DNA of 64,000 nucleotides from Pseudomonadales bacterium (GCA_020062665.1 JAGUVW010000010.1:19995-83994), one strand, 5' to 3'. Positions 53,499 through 62,196 are shown, counted from the stretch's first letter. The notes: generated by a model not told the origin, from the letters alone. Made by a program: numbers and translations.

Positions 53499-54074
53499 AT
53501 GGCAGTTGTTAAAACCAAGCAGAATCCGGATACCCAGGCCCGCATCCTGGAAGCCGCCCTGGCCTGCGTGAAGCGCTGGGGGATCGAGAAAGTGACCCTG
53601 AATGACATCGCCCAGGAGGCGGGTGTCACCCGGCCCACGGTGTACAGCTATTTTGGCAGCCGGGATGAGGTGGTGCGCTATGCCCTGATGCAGTCGGGGC
53701 TGGTGTTTGCAGAAGAGCTGCTCAAACACGTGGAGCGGTTCAATTCACCGGCGGAACGGGTGATCGAAGCCACGCTGTTCGCGCTCAAGCGCCTGCCGAA
53801 GGAGCCGGCGCTGGCGTTGCTGGCGGAAAGCAATCTGGTGAGTTTCTTCAACACCTATGCACTGACCTCGCCGGAAAGCCATCAGATCCGCCGTTCGCTG
53901 TTCCGCCAGATTCTGGGCGACAGCAACATGGCGGAAGACGAACTGGACGAAGTGACAGAAGTGGCGACGCGTTTTCTGCTGTCGCTGCTGACCATGCAAG
54001 GCAACAAAAAGCGCAATGACAAGGAATTGCGTGGATTTCTGGAGCGGCGGCTGCTGCCGGCGCTGGGAATATAA
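53499..54074 (+). CDS. TetR family regulator (2) of the sterol-type cluster
   Basis: 191 residues from ATG 53499 (MAVVKTKQNPDTQARILEAA) with RBS CAGGAATA. HTH: VTLNDIAQEAGVTRPTVYSYFGSRDEVVRYAL. It precedes the rightward GMC-ALDH-hydroxylase-SDR-SDR operon and is divergent from CYP51, with the palindrome array between. Probably represses both operons until a sterol or terpenoid ligand binds; the ligand is not known. Confidence 0.92.
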   Translation: MAVVKTKQNPDTQARILEAALACVKRWGIEKVTLNDIAQEAGVTRPTVYSYFGSRDEVVRYALMQSGLVFAEELLKHVERFNSPAERVIEATLFALKRLPKEPALALLAESNLVSFFNTYALTSPESHQIRRSLFRQILGDSNMAEDELDEVTEVATRFLLSLLTMQGNKKRNDKELRGFLERRLLPALGI

Positions 54075-54109
54075 AACCATAAAAAGAACTACAGAGGGAG
54101 CCTTTCACC

Positions 54110-55795
54110 ATGCAACCCACCGAACAGTATGACTACATTGTCGTTGGTGGCGGATCAGCCGGCTGTATTGTTGCAGCGCGGCTGGCGGAAGCCAATATCG
54201 GCAGCGTGCTGTTGCTGGAAGCGGGTGATCCGGCGGAACACAATCCGGAAACCCTGTCGGCTGATGGATTTGTACAGGCGTTTGCCAACGACAATGTCAT
54301 GGTCGATCGGATGTCGGCCCAGCAACCCCGCTGCAACAACCGTTACCTTTACGTGGGCACCGGCACCGGCATGGGCGGCAGTGGTGCTGTCAACGGCATG
54401 GTGTATACGCGCGGTGACAAAAGGGACTTTGACCAGTGGCCGAAAGGCTGGCGCTGGAAGGATGTAACACCGGCATTCGAGCGTATCGAAGAAATTCTGC
54501 GGGTCAAACCTCGCAACGGTTCCGCGTTCACCATCACCTGCGTGGACGCCTCTGTGCAGGCCGGCTTAACACGCAAGGATCTGCTGAACGATGGCGATCT
54601 GTGCGGCCACATCGGCTATCAGCTGATGAATTACGATGGCAACAAACGCCGCAACTCCTACGTGTCCTTTCTGCAGGACAGACATGTCCCCAATCTGAAA
54701 ATCATCACCAACACGCGCGTGCAACGCATACTGTTTGACGACCAGCAAAAGGCCGTGGGGCTGGATATCAAATCACCCAGCGGCATTCGCAAGGTGGGCA
54801 TCACACACGAATTGATTCTGTGTGCCGGCGCGCTGGAAACGCCCAAGCTGCTGATGCTGTCGGGCGTGGGGCCAAAAAATCAGGCACTGCATTTCAACAT
54901 TCCGTTGGTGGCGGATGTACCGTCAATCGGCCGCAATCTGCAGGATCATCCCAACGTCTGCGTGTTCTATCGCGGCAGGCGCGTGCCGGATTCGTTCTAT
55001 CCTCAGGTGTATGGTTTCGATCGCATGAATCCGCAACTGCCGCTTGCCGAAAAGCAGGCAGACACCTGTTTTGTGTTTTACTCCGCCGCGGCATCGATCC
55101 AGCAATCCATGCAGCGCATGTTGCCGGCGATTCTGCTCAAGCCAGGGCAGTATGAGAAGCGTGGCCTGCGCAATGCGATCAAGCAGCTGGTGAATGCGCT
55201 GTTCCTGGTGCCGTTTACCAAAATGTTTGTGGCCAAGGTGTATGGCATCGTGGTGATTCTGGGTAAACCGCTGTCGCGGGGAGAAGTGACGCTGGCGTCC
55301 CGCGATCCCGCCGAGCCTGCGCGGGTAAATCCTGGCTACTTTCTGAATTCAGCCGACATGGACACGATGGTGGAAGGCGTGTTGCGGGCTCAGAAGATCG
55401 CGCGTCAGGGCGCTTTTGTGCGCTGGGGCAATACCGCGCTTTCCAAAGCGGCTCGCAGTGAGGATCGCAAAGTCATCAAGCAGTGGATCAAAGGCGCGGT
55501 GATGACCACATTCCATTTTGCTGGCACCTGCCGCATGGGCACCCAGCCTGCTGATCCGGTGGATACGCAACTGCGGGTGAAGGCGCTGAATAATGTGCGC
55601 GTGGCCGATGCATCGGTGATGCCGGAAATTCCAGTGTCCGCGCTCAATGCGCCCAGCATGATGATCGGCTGGCGTGCGGCGGATTTCATCATTGCCGAAC
55701 GCAGTCAGGCGAGCTCACCCGCGCGGGAAGCAGAAAAAAAGGACGCAAACAAGATCGCGCCCATCAAAACCAGCAACGCGGCCCAGTCGGCCTGA
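54110..55795 (+). CDS. GMC family FAD-dependent oxidoreductase
   Basis: 561 residues. N-terminal dinucleotide-binding motif VVGGGSAG (11-18) with VLLLEAGDP, the GMC signatures GTGMGGSGAVNGMVYTRGDK and LCAGALETPKLLMLSGVG, and the C-terminal catalytic pair His469 (FHFAGTCRMG) and Asn513 (SALNAPSMM). The family oxidises alcohols such as choline, long-chain or steroid alcohols. A basic, low-complexity C-terminal tail is unusual. RBS GAGGGAG; 35 bases after TetR 2 and 17 bases before the ALDH gene. Proposed role: alcohol to aldehyde in sterol C4-methyl or side-chain oxidation (inference). Confidence 0.9.
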   Translation: MQPTEQYDYIVVGGGSAGCIVAARLAEANIGSVLLLEAGDPAEHNPETLSADGFVQAFANDNVMVDRMSAQQPRCNNRYLYVGTGTGMGGSGAVNGMVYTRGDKRDFDQWPKGWRWKDVTPAFERIEEILRVKPRNGSAFTITCVDASVQAGLTRKDLLNDGDLCGHIGYQLMNYDGNKRRNSYVSFLQDRHVPNLKIITNTRVQRILFDDQQKAVGLDIKSPSGIRKVGITHELILCAGALETPKLLMLSGVGPKNQALHFNIPLVADVPSIGRNLQDHPNVCVFYRGRRVPDSFYPQVYGFDRMNPQLPLAEKQADTCFVFYSAAASIQQSMQRMLPAILLKPGQYEKRGLRNAIKQLVNALFLVPFTKMFVAKVYGIVVILGKPLSRGEVTLASRDPAEPARVNPGYFLNSADMDTMVEGVLRAQKIARQGAFVRWGNTALSKAARSEDRKVIKQWIKGAVMTTFHFAGTCRMGTQPADPVDTQLRVKALNNVRVADASVMPEIPVSALNAPSMMIGWRAADFIIAERSQASSPAREAEKKDANKIAPIKTSNAAQSA

Positions 55796-55812
55796 GCCAC
55801 GGAGACAGCAAC

Positions 55813-57414
55813 ATGACCACGCAACCCCATATTCAACCCCAGGCCAGTTCCCCCGTCACGCCGGACGTGATCGAGTGCTTCAATCCCGCCACCGGCGAAA
55901 AGCTGGGAACCATACCCGCCATGAAGCCGGACGACGTGCGCGCGGCAGTGGAGCGTGCCCGCGCCGCCCAGCGGCTGTGGCGCAACAGTACGTTCAAGCA
56001 ACGTCGCGCTGTGCTGCAGCACATTCTGGATCATGTTATTGCGCACGATGACGAACTGTGCGAATACGTGGTGAAGGATTCCGGCAAGACTTACGAAAAC
56101 GCCATGCTCGGCGAGATCCTGCCGATCTGCAACAAGATCAAGTGGCTGCAGAAAAATGGCGAGAAATATCTGAAGCCGGAAAGAGTTGGCTCTGGCCTGC
56201 TGATGCACAAGAAAGCGCGCATCGAATACGTGCCGCTGGGTGTGGTGGCGTGCATCATTCCCTGGAATTATCCGCTGCAGAATATCATCAGTTCGCTGGT
56301 GGCGCCGTTGATGGCAGGCAATGCGGTGGTGGTGAAAGCATCAGAAGCGGTGGCCTGGTCGACGCAGCGCTTCCAGAAAATTACCGACGAGGCATTGCGC
56401 AAGGAAGGCTTCTCGCCCGATACGGTGCAGATCATCAATGGCTACGGCGACACGGGTGCCGCGCTGGTGCGCGCCAACGTGCAGAAAATTCTCTTTATCG
56501 GTTCGGTGAACAACGGCCGTCGCATTATCGAAGGCAGCGCGGAGCATCTGACACCGGTGGTGATGGAGCTGGGTGGCAAAGACCCGATGATCATCTGCGA
56601 CGATGCCGACATCCAAAAGGCGGTGCATTCCGCGCTGGGTGGCATCTTCGTCAACCTGGGACAGAACTGCATTGCGTCGGAGCGGCTGATCGTGCTCGAC
56701 AGCGTGTACGAACGATTTATGAAAGAACTGACCGCGCACGCCAGCAAACTGCGCCAGGGCGTGCCCCAGCACGGCGGCAATGTGGATGTGGGCGCCATCG
56801 CCACACCGCAACAGATCAAGGTTATCGACACGCTGGTGAATGATGCGCTGCAGAAAGGTGCCACTGCCGTGATCGGTGGGGCGAAACGCGAGATTGGTAA
56901 TGGCAACTTCTATCCGCCCACGATTCTGACCAACCTGACGTCAGACATGCGCATTACCCGCGAGGAAATTTTCGGCCCGGTAATGCTGGTGTTCAAGGTG
57001 CGTAGTGAGAGCGAAGCCATCGCGCTGGCCAACAGTACCGAGTTCGGTCTGCATTCCACTGTGATCACATCGGATCGGGCGCGTGGGCGCCGCCTGGCAG
57101 CGCAACTGGAAGCCGGCGCCACCTGCATCAACGATTTCGGCCTGTGTTATCTGAACGGCGATCTGCCGTTTGGCGGCGTGAAATATTCCGGCTTCGGTGT
57201 GATGAACGGCCGTGATGGTTTACGGGCCTACACCACGCCCAAAGCAGTGCTGGAGGATCGCGGCAAGTTCTCGCCGCCGCCGGTGCTGTATCCGATTGGG
57301 CCGCAGGATTACAACAAGGCGCGCGCCAGTGTGCGGCTGCTGTTCGCCAATGGAGCAGGTGCGCGGCTGAAAGGATTGCTCACCCTGCTGCGCCTGGCGG
57401 TATTCAAGAAATAG
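55813..57414 (+). CDS. Aldehyde dehydrogenase with hydrophobic C-terminal extension
   Basis: 533 residues of the NAD(P)-dependent ALDH superfamily. Substrate/cofactor segment IPWNYPLQNIISSL near 149, catalytic Glu252 in MELGGKDP and nucleophile Cys286 in LGQNCIASE. After the normal fold there is an extra C-terminal stretch (about 495-533, SVRLLFANGAGARLKGLL) that could associate with membranes, reasonable for a lipophilic aldehyde. Follows the GMC gene by 17 bases. Proposed to convert the GMC product to an acid. Confidence 0.9.
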   Translation: MTTQPHIQPQASSPVTPDVIECFNPATGEKLGTIPAMKPDDVRAAVERARAAQRLWRNSTFKQRRAVLQHILDHVIAHDDELCEYVVKDSGKTYENAMLGEILPICNKIKWLQKNGEKYLKPERVGSGLLMHKKARIEYVPLGVVACIIPWNYPLQNIISSLVAPLMAGNAVVVKASEAVAWSTQRFQKITDEALRKEGFSPDTVQIINGYGDTGAALVRANVQKILFIGSVNNGRRIIEGSAEHLTPVVMELGGKDPMIICDDADIQKAVHSALGGIFVNLGQNCIASERLIVLDSVYERFMKELTAHASKLRQGVPQHGGNVDVGAIATPQQIKVIDTLVNDALQKGATAVIGGAKREIGNGNFYPPTILTNLTSDMRITREEIFGPVMLVFKVRSESEAIALANSTEFGLHSTVITSDRARGRRLAAQLEAGATCINDFGLCYLNGDLPFGGVKYSGFGVMNGRDGLRAYTTPKAVLEDRGKFSPPPVLYPIGPQDYNKARASVRLLFANGAGARLKGLLTLLRLAVFKK

Positions 57415-57476
57415 AGCAACGCAAACCACGCGTCTGACGCTACAGAATCAAGAAACGGTACTACCGGGAGATCAAC

Positions 57477-58154
57477 ATGGACTTGCAGTTTTTCATTATC
57501 CTCGGGGTCATCCTCGCCTTCGATGGTGTCCTGATGTCATTCATGGCCTGGGCGGCTCAATCCTCCAGCCTGAAAAAATACCGCATTCGCACGCCCACCA
57601 CCTATCGCATTCCCAAAGCGAAGAAAGCCATCAACATTGGCCTGAATGGATTGCTGTCGATGGTGTTCTTTGCGGCGATTCTGTATCACTTCGGCGACTA
57701 CGTGATCAGCGATGAACCGGTAGGCGGTGTTACCGTGTTTGGCGAAGTGCTGGCGTCGCTGCTGCTGTACGATTTCATGTACTACTTCCTGCATCGCGGC
57801 ATGCACCATCCCAAGTTTATGAAGTATGTGCACGGCGTGCATCATTACGTGCGCTTCCCCACCTCCACCGAGAGCATCTATCTACATCCGGTGGAAAACC
57901 TGGCGGGGCTGGGGCTGCTCTGCATCGCCATGACGATCATCGGGCCGGTGAGTGCCATTTCCTTTCTGATCATTTTCTTTATTCATTCCACCGTGAATAT
58001 TCTGGTGCATTCGAATCTGAACCTGCCCCATCCGGCGTTCAAGCTGCTGAACTTCTGGGCCATCAAGCACGATTTGCATCACGGCAAACACCTGAATCGC
58101 AATTATGCGTCCATTTTTCCCTTCTGGGATCTGATGTTCGACACTTACGCTTAA
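57477..58154 (+). CDS. Sterol desaturase / fatty acid hydroxylase family protein (2)
   Basis: 225-residue membrane di-iron protein. Histidine motifs: H106-x3-HH (110-111), H119-x2-HH (122-123), H137, H178, H198-x2-HH (201-202). Membrane helices near 4-24, 55-72, 90-105 and 145-175. Different from the first family member in length and motif spacing, so the pair are not recent duplicates. In the same operon as the NSDHL-like dehydrogenase, 37 bases upstream of it. Could be the C4-methyl hydroxylase or act on another position. Confidence 0.85.
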   Translation: MDLQFFIILGVILAFDGVLMSFMAWAAQSSSLKKYRIRTPTTYRIPKAKKAINIGLNGLLSMVFFAAILYHFGDYVISDEPVGGVTVFGEVLASLLLYDFMYYFLHRGMHHPKFMKYVHGVHHYVRFPTSTESIYLHPVENLAGLGLLCIAMTIIGPVSAISFLIIFFIHSTVNILVHSNLNLPHPAFKLLNFWAIKHDLHHGKHLNRNYASIFPFWDLMFDTYA

Positions 58155-58191
58155 TGCACTGGCTGAAAAAAGTGACTGAAGGAAGACGACC

Positions 58192-59244
58192 ATGACCATC
58201 AAAAAAAGAAGAATTCTGGTAACGGGCGGTTGCGGCTTTATCGGCAGCAATCTGGTGAACGGCTTTGCCGATGCGGGCCATGAGGTGACGGTGCTGGATT
58301 TCGGTGGCAAGCCGTTTCGCAGCGACATGAAGTTCCTCAACCTGAATATTTGTGACCGCAAGGCGGTGATTGAGGCCTGCGCCGGCATGGATTCCATCAT
58401 TCACAATGCCTCCATCGTGCACACCAAGCACAATCAGGAAGATATCGTGTGGGATGTGAATTACGGCGGCACGCTGAACATCATCGAAGCCTGCAAGGAA
58501 CACAAGATCCCGCGTCTGGTCTACATCAGTTCTGCCAGCGCGGTGTATGAAGGCAACGATATCGAGAACGGTGACGAGACCCTGCCGTACTCCACCATTT
58601 CCCAGGCACCCTATGCGGACAGCAAGATCCAGGCGGAAAAGGAAGTGCTGGCGTTCAGTGGCACCACGGTGACCCAGTGCTGCGCCATCCGCCCCCACGT
58701 GGTGTTCGGTGCCGGCGACAACCGCTTTATGCCGGCAATCCTGCAAAAAGCGAAGGAAGGCAAGCTCAAACGTGCCATCGGCAACCGCGACAAGTTGTCG
58801 GACTTCACTTACGTGTCCAATCTGGTGGACGCGGTGGTGATGGCGGAAGACAATCTTATCAAGGGATCGCCGGTGTGTGGCCAGGCGTATTTCATTACCA
58901 ATGGCGAGCCCATGGCGTTTTTCGATTTCGTCGAAAAGGTGCTGGTGGAGCTGGGCTATCCGCGCATCACCGGCAAGGTGCCCTACTGGTTGGCTTACAC
59001 CGTTGCCGCGATTGCGGAAGGCATCGACACGCTGAAGGGCGGCACACTGAACGCTGAGAACGGCCTGACGCGTTTTTCCGTGCGCTACATGGTGACGCAT
59101 CACTACTACAGCATCGAGAAAGCGAAGCGGGATTTCGGCTGGACACCGAAGGTGAATCTGACGGAAGGTATCCGCCTGACCGTGGAATCCCTGAAGAAAG
59201 ACGCCAACGTGCAGCGCCAGTTAAACGCGCTACGTGCAGCCTGA
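58192..59244 (+). CDS. NSDHL/ERG26-like 3beta-hydroxysteroid dehydrogenase (C4-decarboxylating)
   Basis: 350-residue extended SDR. Nucleotide-binding TGGCGFIG (11-18); catalytic Tyr141-x3-Lys145 in APYADSK. It resembles mammalian NSDHL along its length: VYISSASAVYEGNDIENGDE near 110, AIRPHVVFG near 165, ITNGEPMAFFDF near 235, VPYWLAY near 263 and HYYSIEKAKRDFGW near 304. That enzyme oxidises the 3-hydroxyl of sterol 4alpha-carboxylates and releases the C4 carboxyl as CO2. RBS GAAGGAAG. The strongest pointer to sterol C4 demethylation in the operon. Confidence 0.88.
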   Translation: MTIKKRRILVTGGCGFIGSNLVNGFADAGHEVTVLDFGGKPFRSDMKFLNLNICDRKAVIEACAGMDSIIHNASIVHTKHNQEDIVWDVNYGGTLNIIEACKEHKIPRLVYISSASAVYEGNDIENGDETLPYSTISQAPYADSKIQAEKEVLAFSGTTVTQCCAIRPHVVFGAGDNRFMPAILQKAKEGKLKRAIGNRDKLSDFTYVSNLVDAVVMAEDNLIKGSPVCGQAYFITNGEPMAFFDFVEKVLVELGYPRITGKVPYWLAYTVAAIAEGIDTLKGGTLNAENGLTRFSVRYMVTHHYYSIEKAKRDFGWTPKVNLTEGIRLTVESLKKDANVQRQLNALRAA

Positions 59245-59254
59245 GGAAGCCACC

Positions 59255-60238
59255 ATGACACGTACTGCATACGTTACGGGCAGCACCGGATTCCTCGGCA
59301 CCAATATCGTGGAATGTTTGCTGGAGCAGGGCTGGAATGTGATTGCCCTGCGCCGCAGATCCTCCAACACCCGCGATCTGGATCGCATGAAAGTCGCACA
59401 GGTGGAAGGGGACGTCACCGATATTGAATCCCTGCGCCGTACCATGCCGGAAAAAGTGGATGCCGTGTTTCATGTGGCGGCGGATACTGCCATGTGGTCG
59501 AAGGCCAACGAGCGCCAGAACCGCATCAATATCGATGGTACCCGCAATGTGGTGCAGGTGGCGCTGGAGAAGAAAATCGGCCGCCTGATTCACACGTCGT
59601 CCATCGGCGCCTTTGGCAATATCCACGGCCCGGTGATCGACGAGCAGACGCCATCGACAGCGATGGAAAGCAAGATCAACTATTACCGCAGCAAGTACCT
59701 GGCGGAACAGGAGGTGTTCGACGGCATCAAGCGCGGCCTGGACGCCGTAATCCTGAATCCGGCGCAGATCGTGGGGCCGTACGATTACAACTACACGCCG
59801 CTGATGTTCGACACCATCAAGAAAGGCGGCATGTTGGCTGTGCCCAAGGGCAGCACCGTCTGCGGCCATGTAAAGGATTATGCCCGCGCTCATGTGGCGG
59901 CATTCGAGAAGGGCCGCACTGGCGAACGCTATCTGCTGGGCGGTGTGCACGCCACGTACGGCGAGCTGTTCCAGTCCATTGGCAGGATCGTCAACAAGAA
60001 AACGCCCACGGCAGCGTTTCCTGCCTGGCTAATGTCCGCCATCGCGGTGGTGATGGATCAGGTGTCAGTGTTCACCAACAAGGAGCCGCTGCTGTGCAGC
60101 GAAAAAGTGATTCTGCTGAACAACCCGGTGCGCATCAGTTCGAAAAAAGCGGAACGGGAACTGGGTTTCACAACCTGCTCCCTGGATGAGATGTTCCGCG
60201 ATTGCTATGAGTGGATGAAGACCGTCGGTCTGGCGTGA
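59255..60238 (+). CDS. Extended SDR (NAD-dependent epimerase/dehydratase family)
   Basis: 327 residues from ATG 59255 with RBS GAGGAAG, 10 bases after the previous stop. Nucleotide motif TGSTGFLG near 8-15; active site Tyr143-x3-Lys147 in NYYRSK; VVQVALEKKIGRLIHTSSI resembles dihydroflavonol-reductase and hopanoid HpnA-like members. In this operon it could be the 3-ketosteroid reductase that restores the 3-hydroxyl after C4 decarboxylation, or a second 3beta-HSD. Function is inference. Last gene before the operon terminator. Confidence 0.82.
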   Translation: MTRTAYVTGSTGFLGTNIVECLLEQGWNVIALRRRSSNTRDLDRMKVAQVEGDVTDIESLRRTMPEKVDAVFHVAADTAMWSKANERQNRINIDGTRNVVQVALEKKIGRLIHTSSIGAFGNIHGPVIDEQTPSTAMESKINYYRSKYLAEQEVFDGIKRGLDAVILNPAQIVGPYDYNYTPLMFDTIKKGGMLAVPKGSTVCGHVKDYARAHVAAFEKGRTGERYLLGGVHATYGELFQSIGRIVNKKTPTAAFPAWLMSAIAVVMDQVSVFTNKEPLLCSEKVILLNNPVRISSKKAERELGFTTCSLDEMFRDCYEWMKTVGLA

Positions 60239-60264
60239 AATATTTCGGTTGCTTGTAAGTGTTT

Positions 60265-60289
60265 GGGCCACTTCGCGTGGCCCTTTTTT
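60265..60289 (+). terminator. Intrinsic terminator of the sterol-type operon
   Basis: GGGCCAC-TTCGC-GTGGCCC with six Ts, 26 bases after the last SDR stop. Marks the right end of the rightward operon. Confidence 0.9.
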
Positions 60290-60290
60290 G

Positions 60291-61079
60291 TTATGACCGG
60301 GGAATGAGTTCCTCGCCCCAGCACACAGTGCCGGTGTCGTCTTCGGCACAGACGGTGTCGCGTACTTTGCTCAGCGTGGTGGGGTTGTAGAGCGGTGGCA
60401 CCTGCGGTTCCTCCTGTCCTTCTCTGTTGAAGCAGTGAACCTGATTGCCGCTGACGGTTTCATGCAGTACGCAGAGGCGGCCGACGACAAACACCATCTG
60501 GCGTGCGCTACCGAGGGTATCCGGCAGGGCCCACGGATCGGGGTAGCCTGTGTTCCAGCACTGCAGTTGTGCGTTGGTTTCGGCACACAAGGTCTCGCGG
60601 CTGGCGAATAGTGCGCTGACATTGTCGAGTGCCTGGTAGCGCTCGATATCGCTGCCCCAGCAACGCAGGTTATTGGTGGGGGTGAGGGCACAAATGGTTT
60701 GCTCAGTGCCTGCTGCGACCACGATGTCCGCTTGCGGATGAAAGATAGCCGTGACCTGCGTGCTGATCATCCGACGAGAACCCCATTCCCAGGGGGCTGG
60801 CTGCCGGAAGGTGAGACCATAGGGCACTCTGGCAGTGGTCACCATGGTGCCGCTGATCTCCCTGGACAGCATGCCAAGGAAACGCTGGCCTTCTGCCGCT
60901 TCGCCTTGCAAGGTGACATAGCGGATATCGTTGTAGCTGCTGTAACGGCAATCCTGGGTACAGTCGATAGTCTGGTCGCTGGAATAGATGCGGCCCTGGC
61001 CAATGATGTCGATGTCAAGATTGCAGCCGGTCAGGCAAAGGCTGAGCAGGCACAGGCCTGCGGGGGCAGTGAAACGCAT
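60291..61079 (-). CDS. RCC1-repeat-like lipoprotein
   Basis: 262 residues from ATG 61079 (MRFTAPAGLCLLSLCLTGCN), RBS AAGGAC. Lipobox CLTGC. After a cysteine-bearing region (TIDCTQDC), the C-terminal half has repeated Cys-Trp segments (ICALTPTNNLRCWGSD, LCAETNAQLQCWNT, VCAEDDTGTVCWGE), like degenerate RCC1 beta-propeller blades, too few for a full propeller. The N-terminal region is similar to the lipoprotein at 43027-44133, on the other side of the sterol-type cluster. Function unknown. Confidence 0.65.
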   Translation of the reverse strand: MRFTAPAGLCLLSLCLTGCNLDIDIIGQGRIYSSDQTIDCTQDCRYSSYNDIRYVTLQGEAAEGQRFLGMLSREISGTMVTTARVPYGLTFRQPAPWEWGSRRMISTQVTAIFHPQADIVVAAGTEQTICALTPTNNLRCWGSDIERYQALDNVSALFASRETLCAETNAQLQCWNTGYPDPWALPDTLGSARQMVFVVGRLCVLHETVSGNQVHCFNREGQEEPQVPPLYNPTTLSKVRDTVCAEDDTGTVCWGEELIPRS

Positions 61080-61247
61080 GGGCGAAGTCCTTTTCGTGGG
61101 AGCCAATGAGCGGGAAGTGTTCCCGTAACGGAAGAACATAAACACGCCGCTGGCCCGGAACTTGGCAAATCCGGCCAGGGAGACGAGCGGCGCGCCGATT
61201 TCCGGTCGCGCCGGGTTCAACTCACCAACAGGCGAACGCTGGTGCGG

Positions 61248-61715
61248 TCAGTGCACCTCGCCAAAACTGCACACCACCGGCTGCACCAGGCGGCGGAATA
61301 CGCCGGTGTCCATCTTGATCACCTCGGTATGAGTGCCGGCGTTGAAGGCGATCCAGTCGTCGTTCATCAGGCCGCGCTCCAGGTACACCTTCATGCCATA
61401 GAGATCCCCCAGTGGCGGCATGCCACCCAGTTCACAGTGGGGAAAGCGATCGCGGAATTCGTATTCGCCGGCGATGCGCATGTGGGTGGCGCCCATGATG
61501 GCCTGCAGTTTCTGCGGATTGATTTTCTGGTTGGCGGGCAGCACCGCCATCGCCAGTTCGCCGTCGCCGTTGACGATCACGGTTTTGGCCAGATGGTTGC
61601 CGGAAATATGCGCGGACTGGGCGATCTCCTGCGCGGTGATTGCGGGTGGATGGTTGTAGCTGTGGTAGTTGACGTTGTGACTGTCGAGATAGTCAGTAAC
61701 GGGTCGGACTGGCAT
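61248..61715 (-). CDS. YbaK/EbsC family aminoacyl-tRNA deacylase-like protein
   Basis: 155 residues from ATG 61715 (MPVRPVTDYLDSHNVNYHSY) with RBS GGGAGG; a frame running further upstream has no support. Family patterns: TAQEIAQSAHISGNHLAKTVIV, KINPQKLQAIMGATHMR, CELGGMPPLGDLYGMKVYLE. These single-domain editing enzymes hydrolyse mischarged tRNAs such as Cys- or Ala-tRNA(Pro). The exact tRNA is not assignable. Confidence 0.88.
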   Translation of the reverse strand: MPVRPVTDYLDSHNVNYHSYNHPPAITAQEIAQSAHISGNHLAKTVIVNGDGELAMAVLPANQKINPQKLQAIMGATHMRIAGEYEFRDRFPHCELGGMPPLGDLYGMKVYLERGLMNDDWIAFNAGTHTEVIKMDTGVFRRLVQPVVCSFGEVH

Positions 61716-61833
61716 GGTGCACCTCCCGCACGGGATGGAAGAAACGTCCGTGTTGGTTTGTTGAAAAAGCGTAGGCCCGCGCCGGGCAGGCGGGAAGGAT
61801 CGAATGGATCTAATCGATATAACGGATGGAATT

Positions 61834-61985
61834 AAAAAAACGACGCGGCGGAAAAATGCGAGCGCGCCGGTGGGCGCTAGTAACATCCACGCAGGATGCG
61901 TTCGCCATTCCCACCAGCCTACCGCCGATGCCGTAAACGGTTGGGGCTCAAGGCCCCTAGTCACTGCCAAACAAAGTTTTCTCAC
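61834..61985 (-). ncRNA. Candidate structured RNA ending in an intrinsic terminator
   Basis: Intergenic, minus strand. In order it can form GGGGC-CTTGA-GCCCC (61957-61943), CCGT-TT-ACGG (61940-61931), a long stem GGTGGG...CCCACC (61915-61869) enclosing ACGCA-TCC-TGCGT (61901-61889), then a terminator stem CGGCGCG/CGCGTCG (61869-61841, one G-U pair) followed by seven Ts (61840-61834). The motif ACTAG[GC]G[GC]CC occurs twice. No tRNA fold fits. It lies upstream of the ybaK-like gene, so it could be a regulatory leader or a separate small RNA. I know no family for it. Confidence 0.35.
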
Positions 61986-62196
61986 CACTGAGCCGCACCT
62001 ACAAGTGCGAAGCAAGTCCACTTTTCTCGAATTCAGCAACAACAAGAGACAGGCGTGATCGCTTTATCGTCTCACCGTCTACGGGACAGCCGAAGCTGCC
62101 TTTTACACCGCAGTAGTGCTCTTGACTCAACACTCTAATCCCGCCCTGCGCTTTGTGCAATCGCAAAAACTGCGCGGGATCAACATTGCAATTCTT
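61986..62196. other. Intergenic sequence, nothing assigned
   Basis: About 210 bases between the structured element and the TPR gene stop. I see no coding signal and no convincing terminator. A leftward promoter for the structured element may lie here. Confidence 0.5.

Noticed and set aside
61869..61985. tRNA-like segment (GCTCAGTGGTGAG followed by hairpins)
   Set aside because: The D-arm-like piece is not followed by a valid anticodon arm, T-loop or pairing acceptor stem, so not annotated as tRNA.
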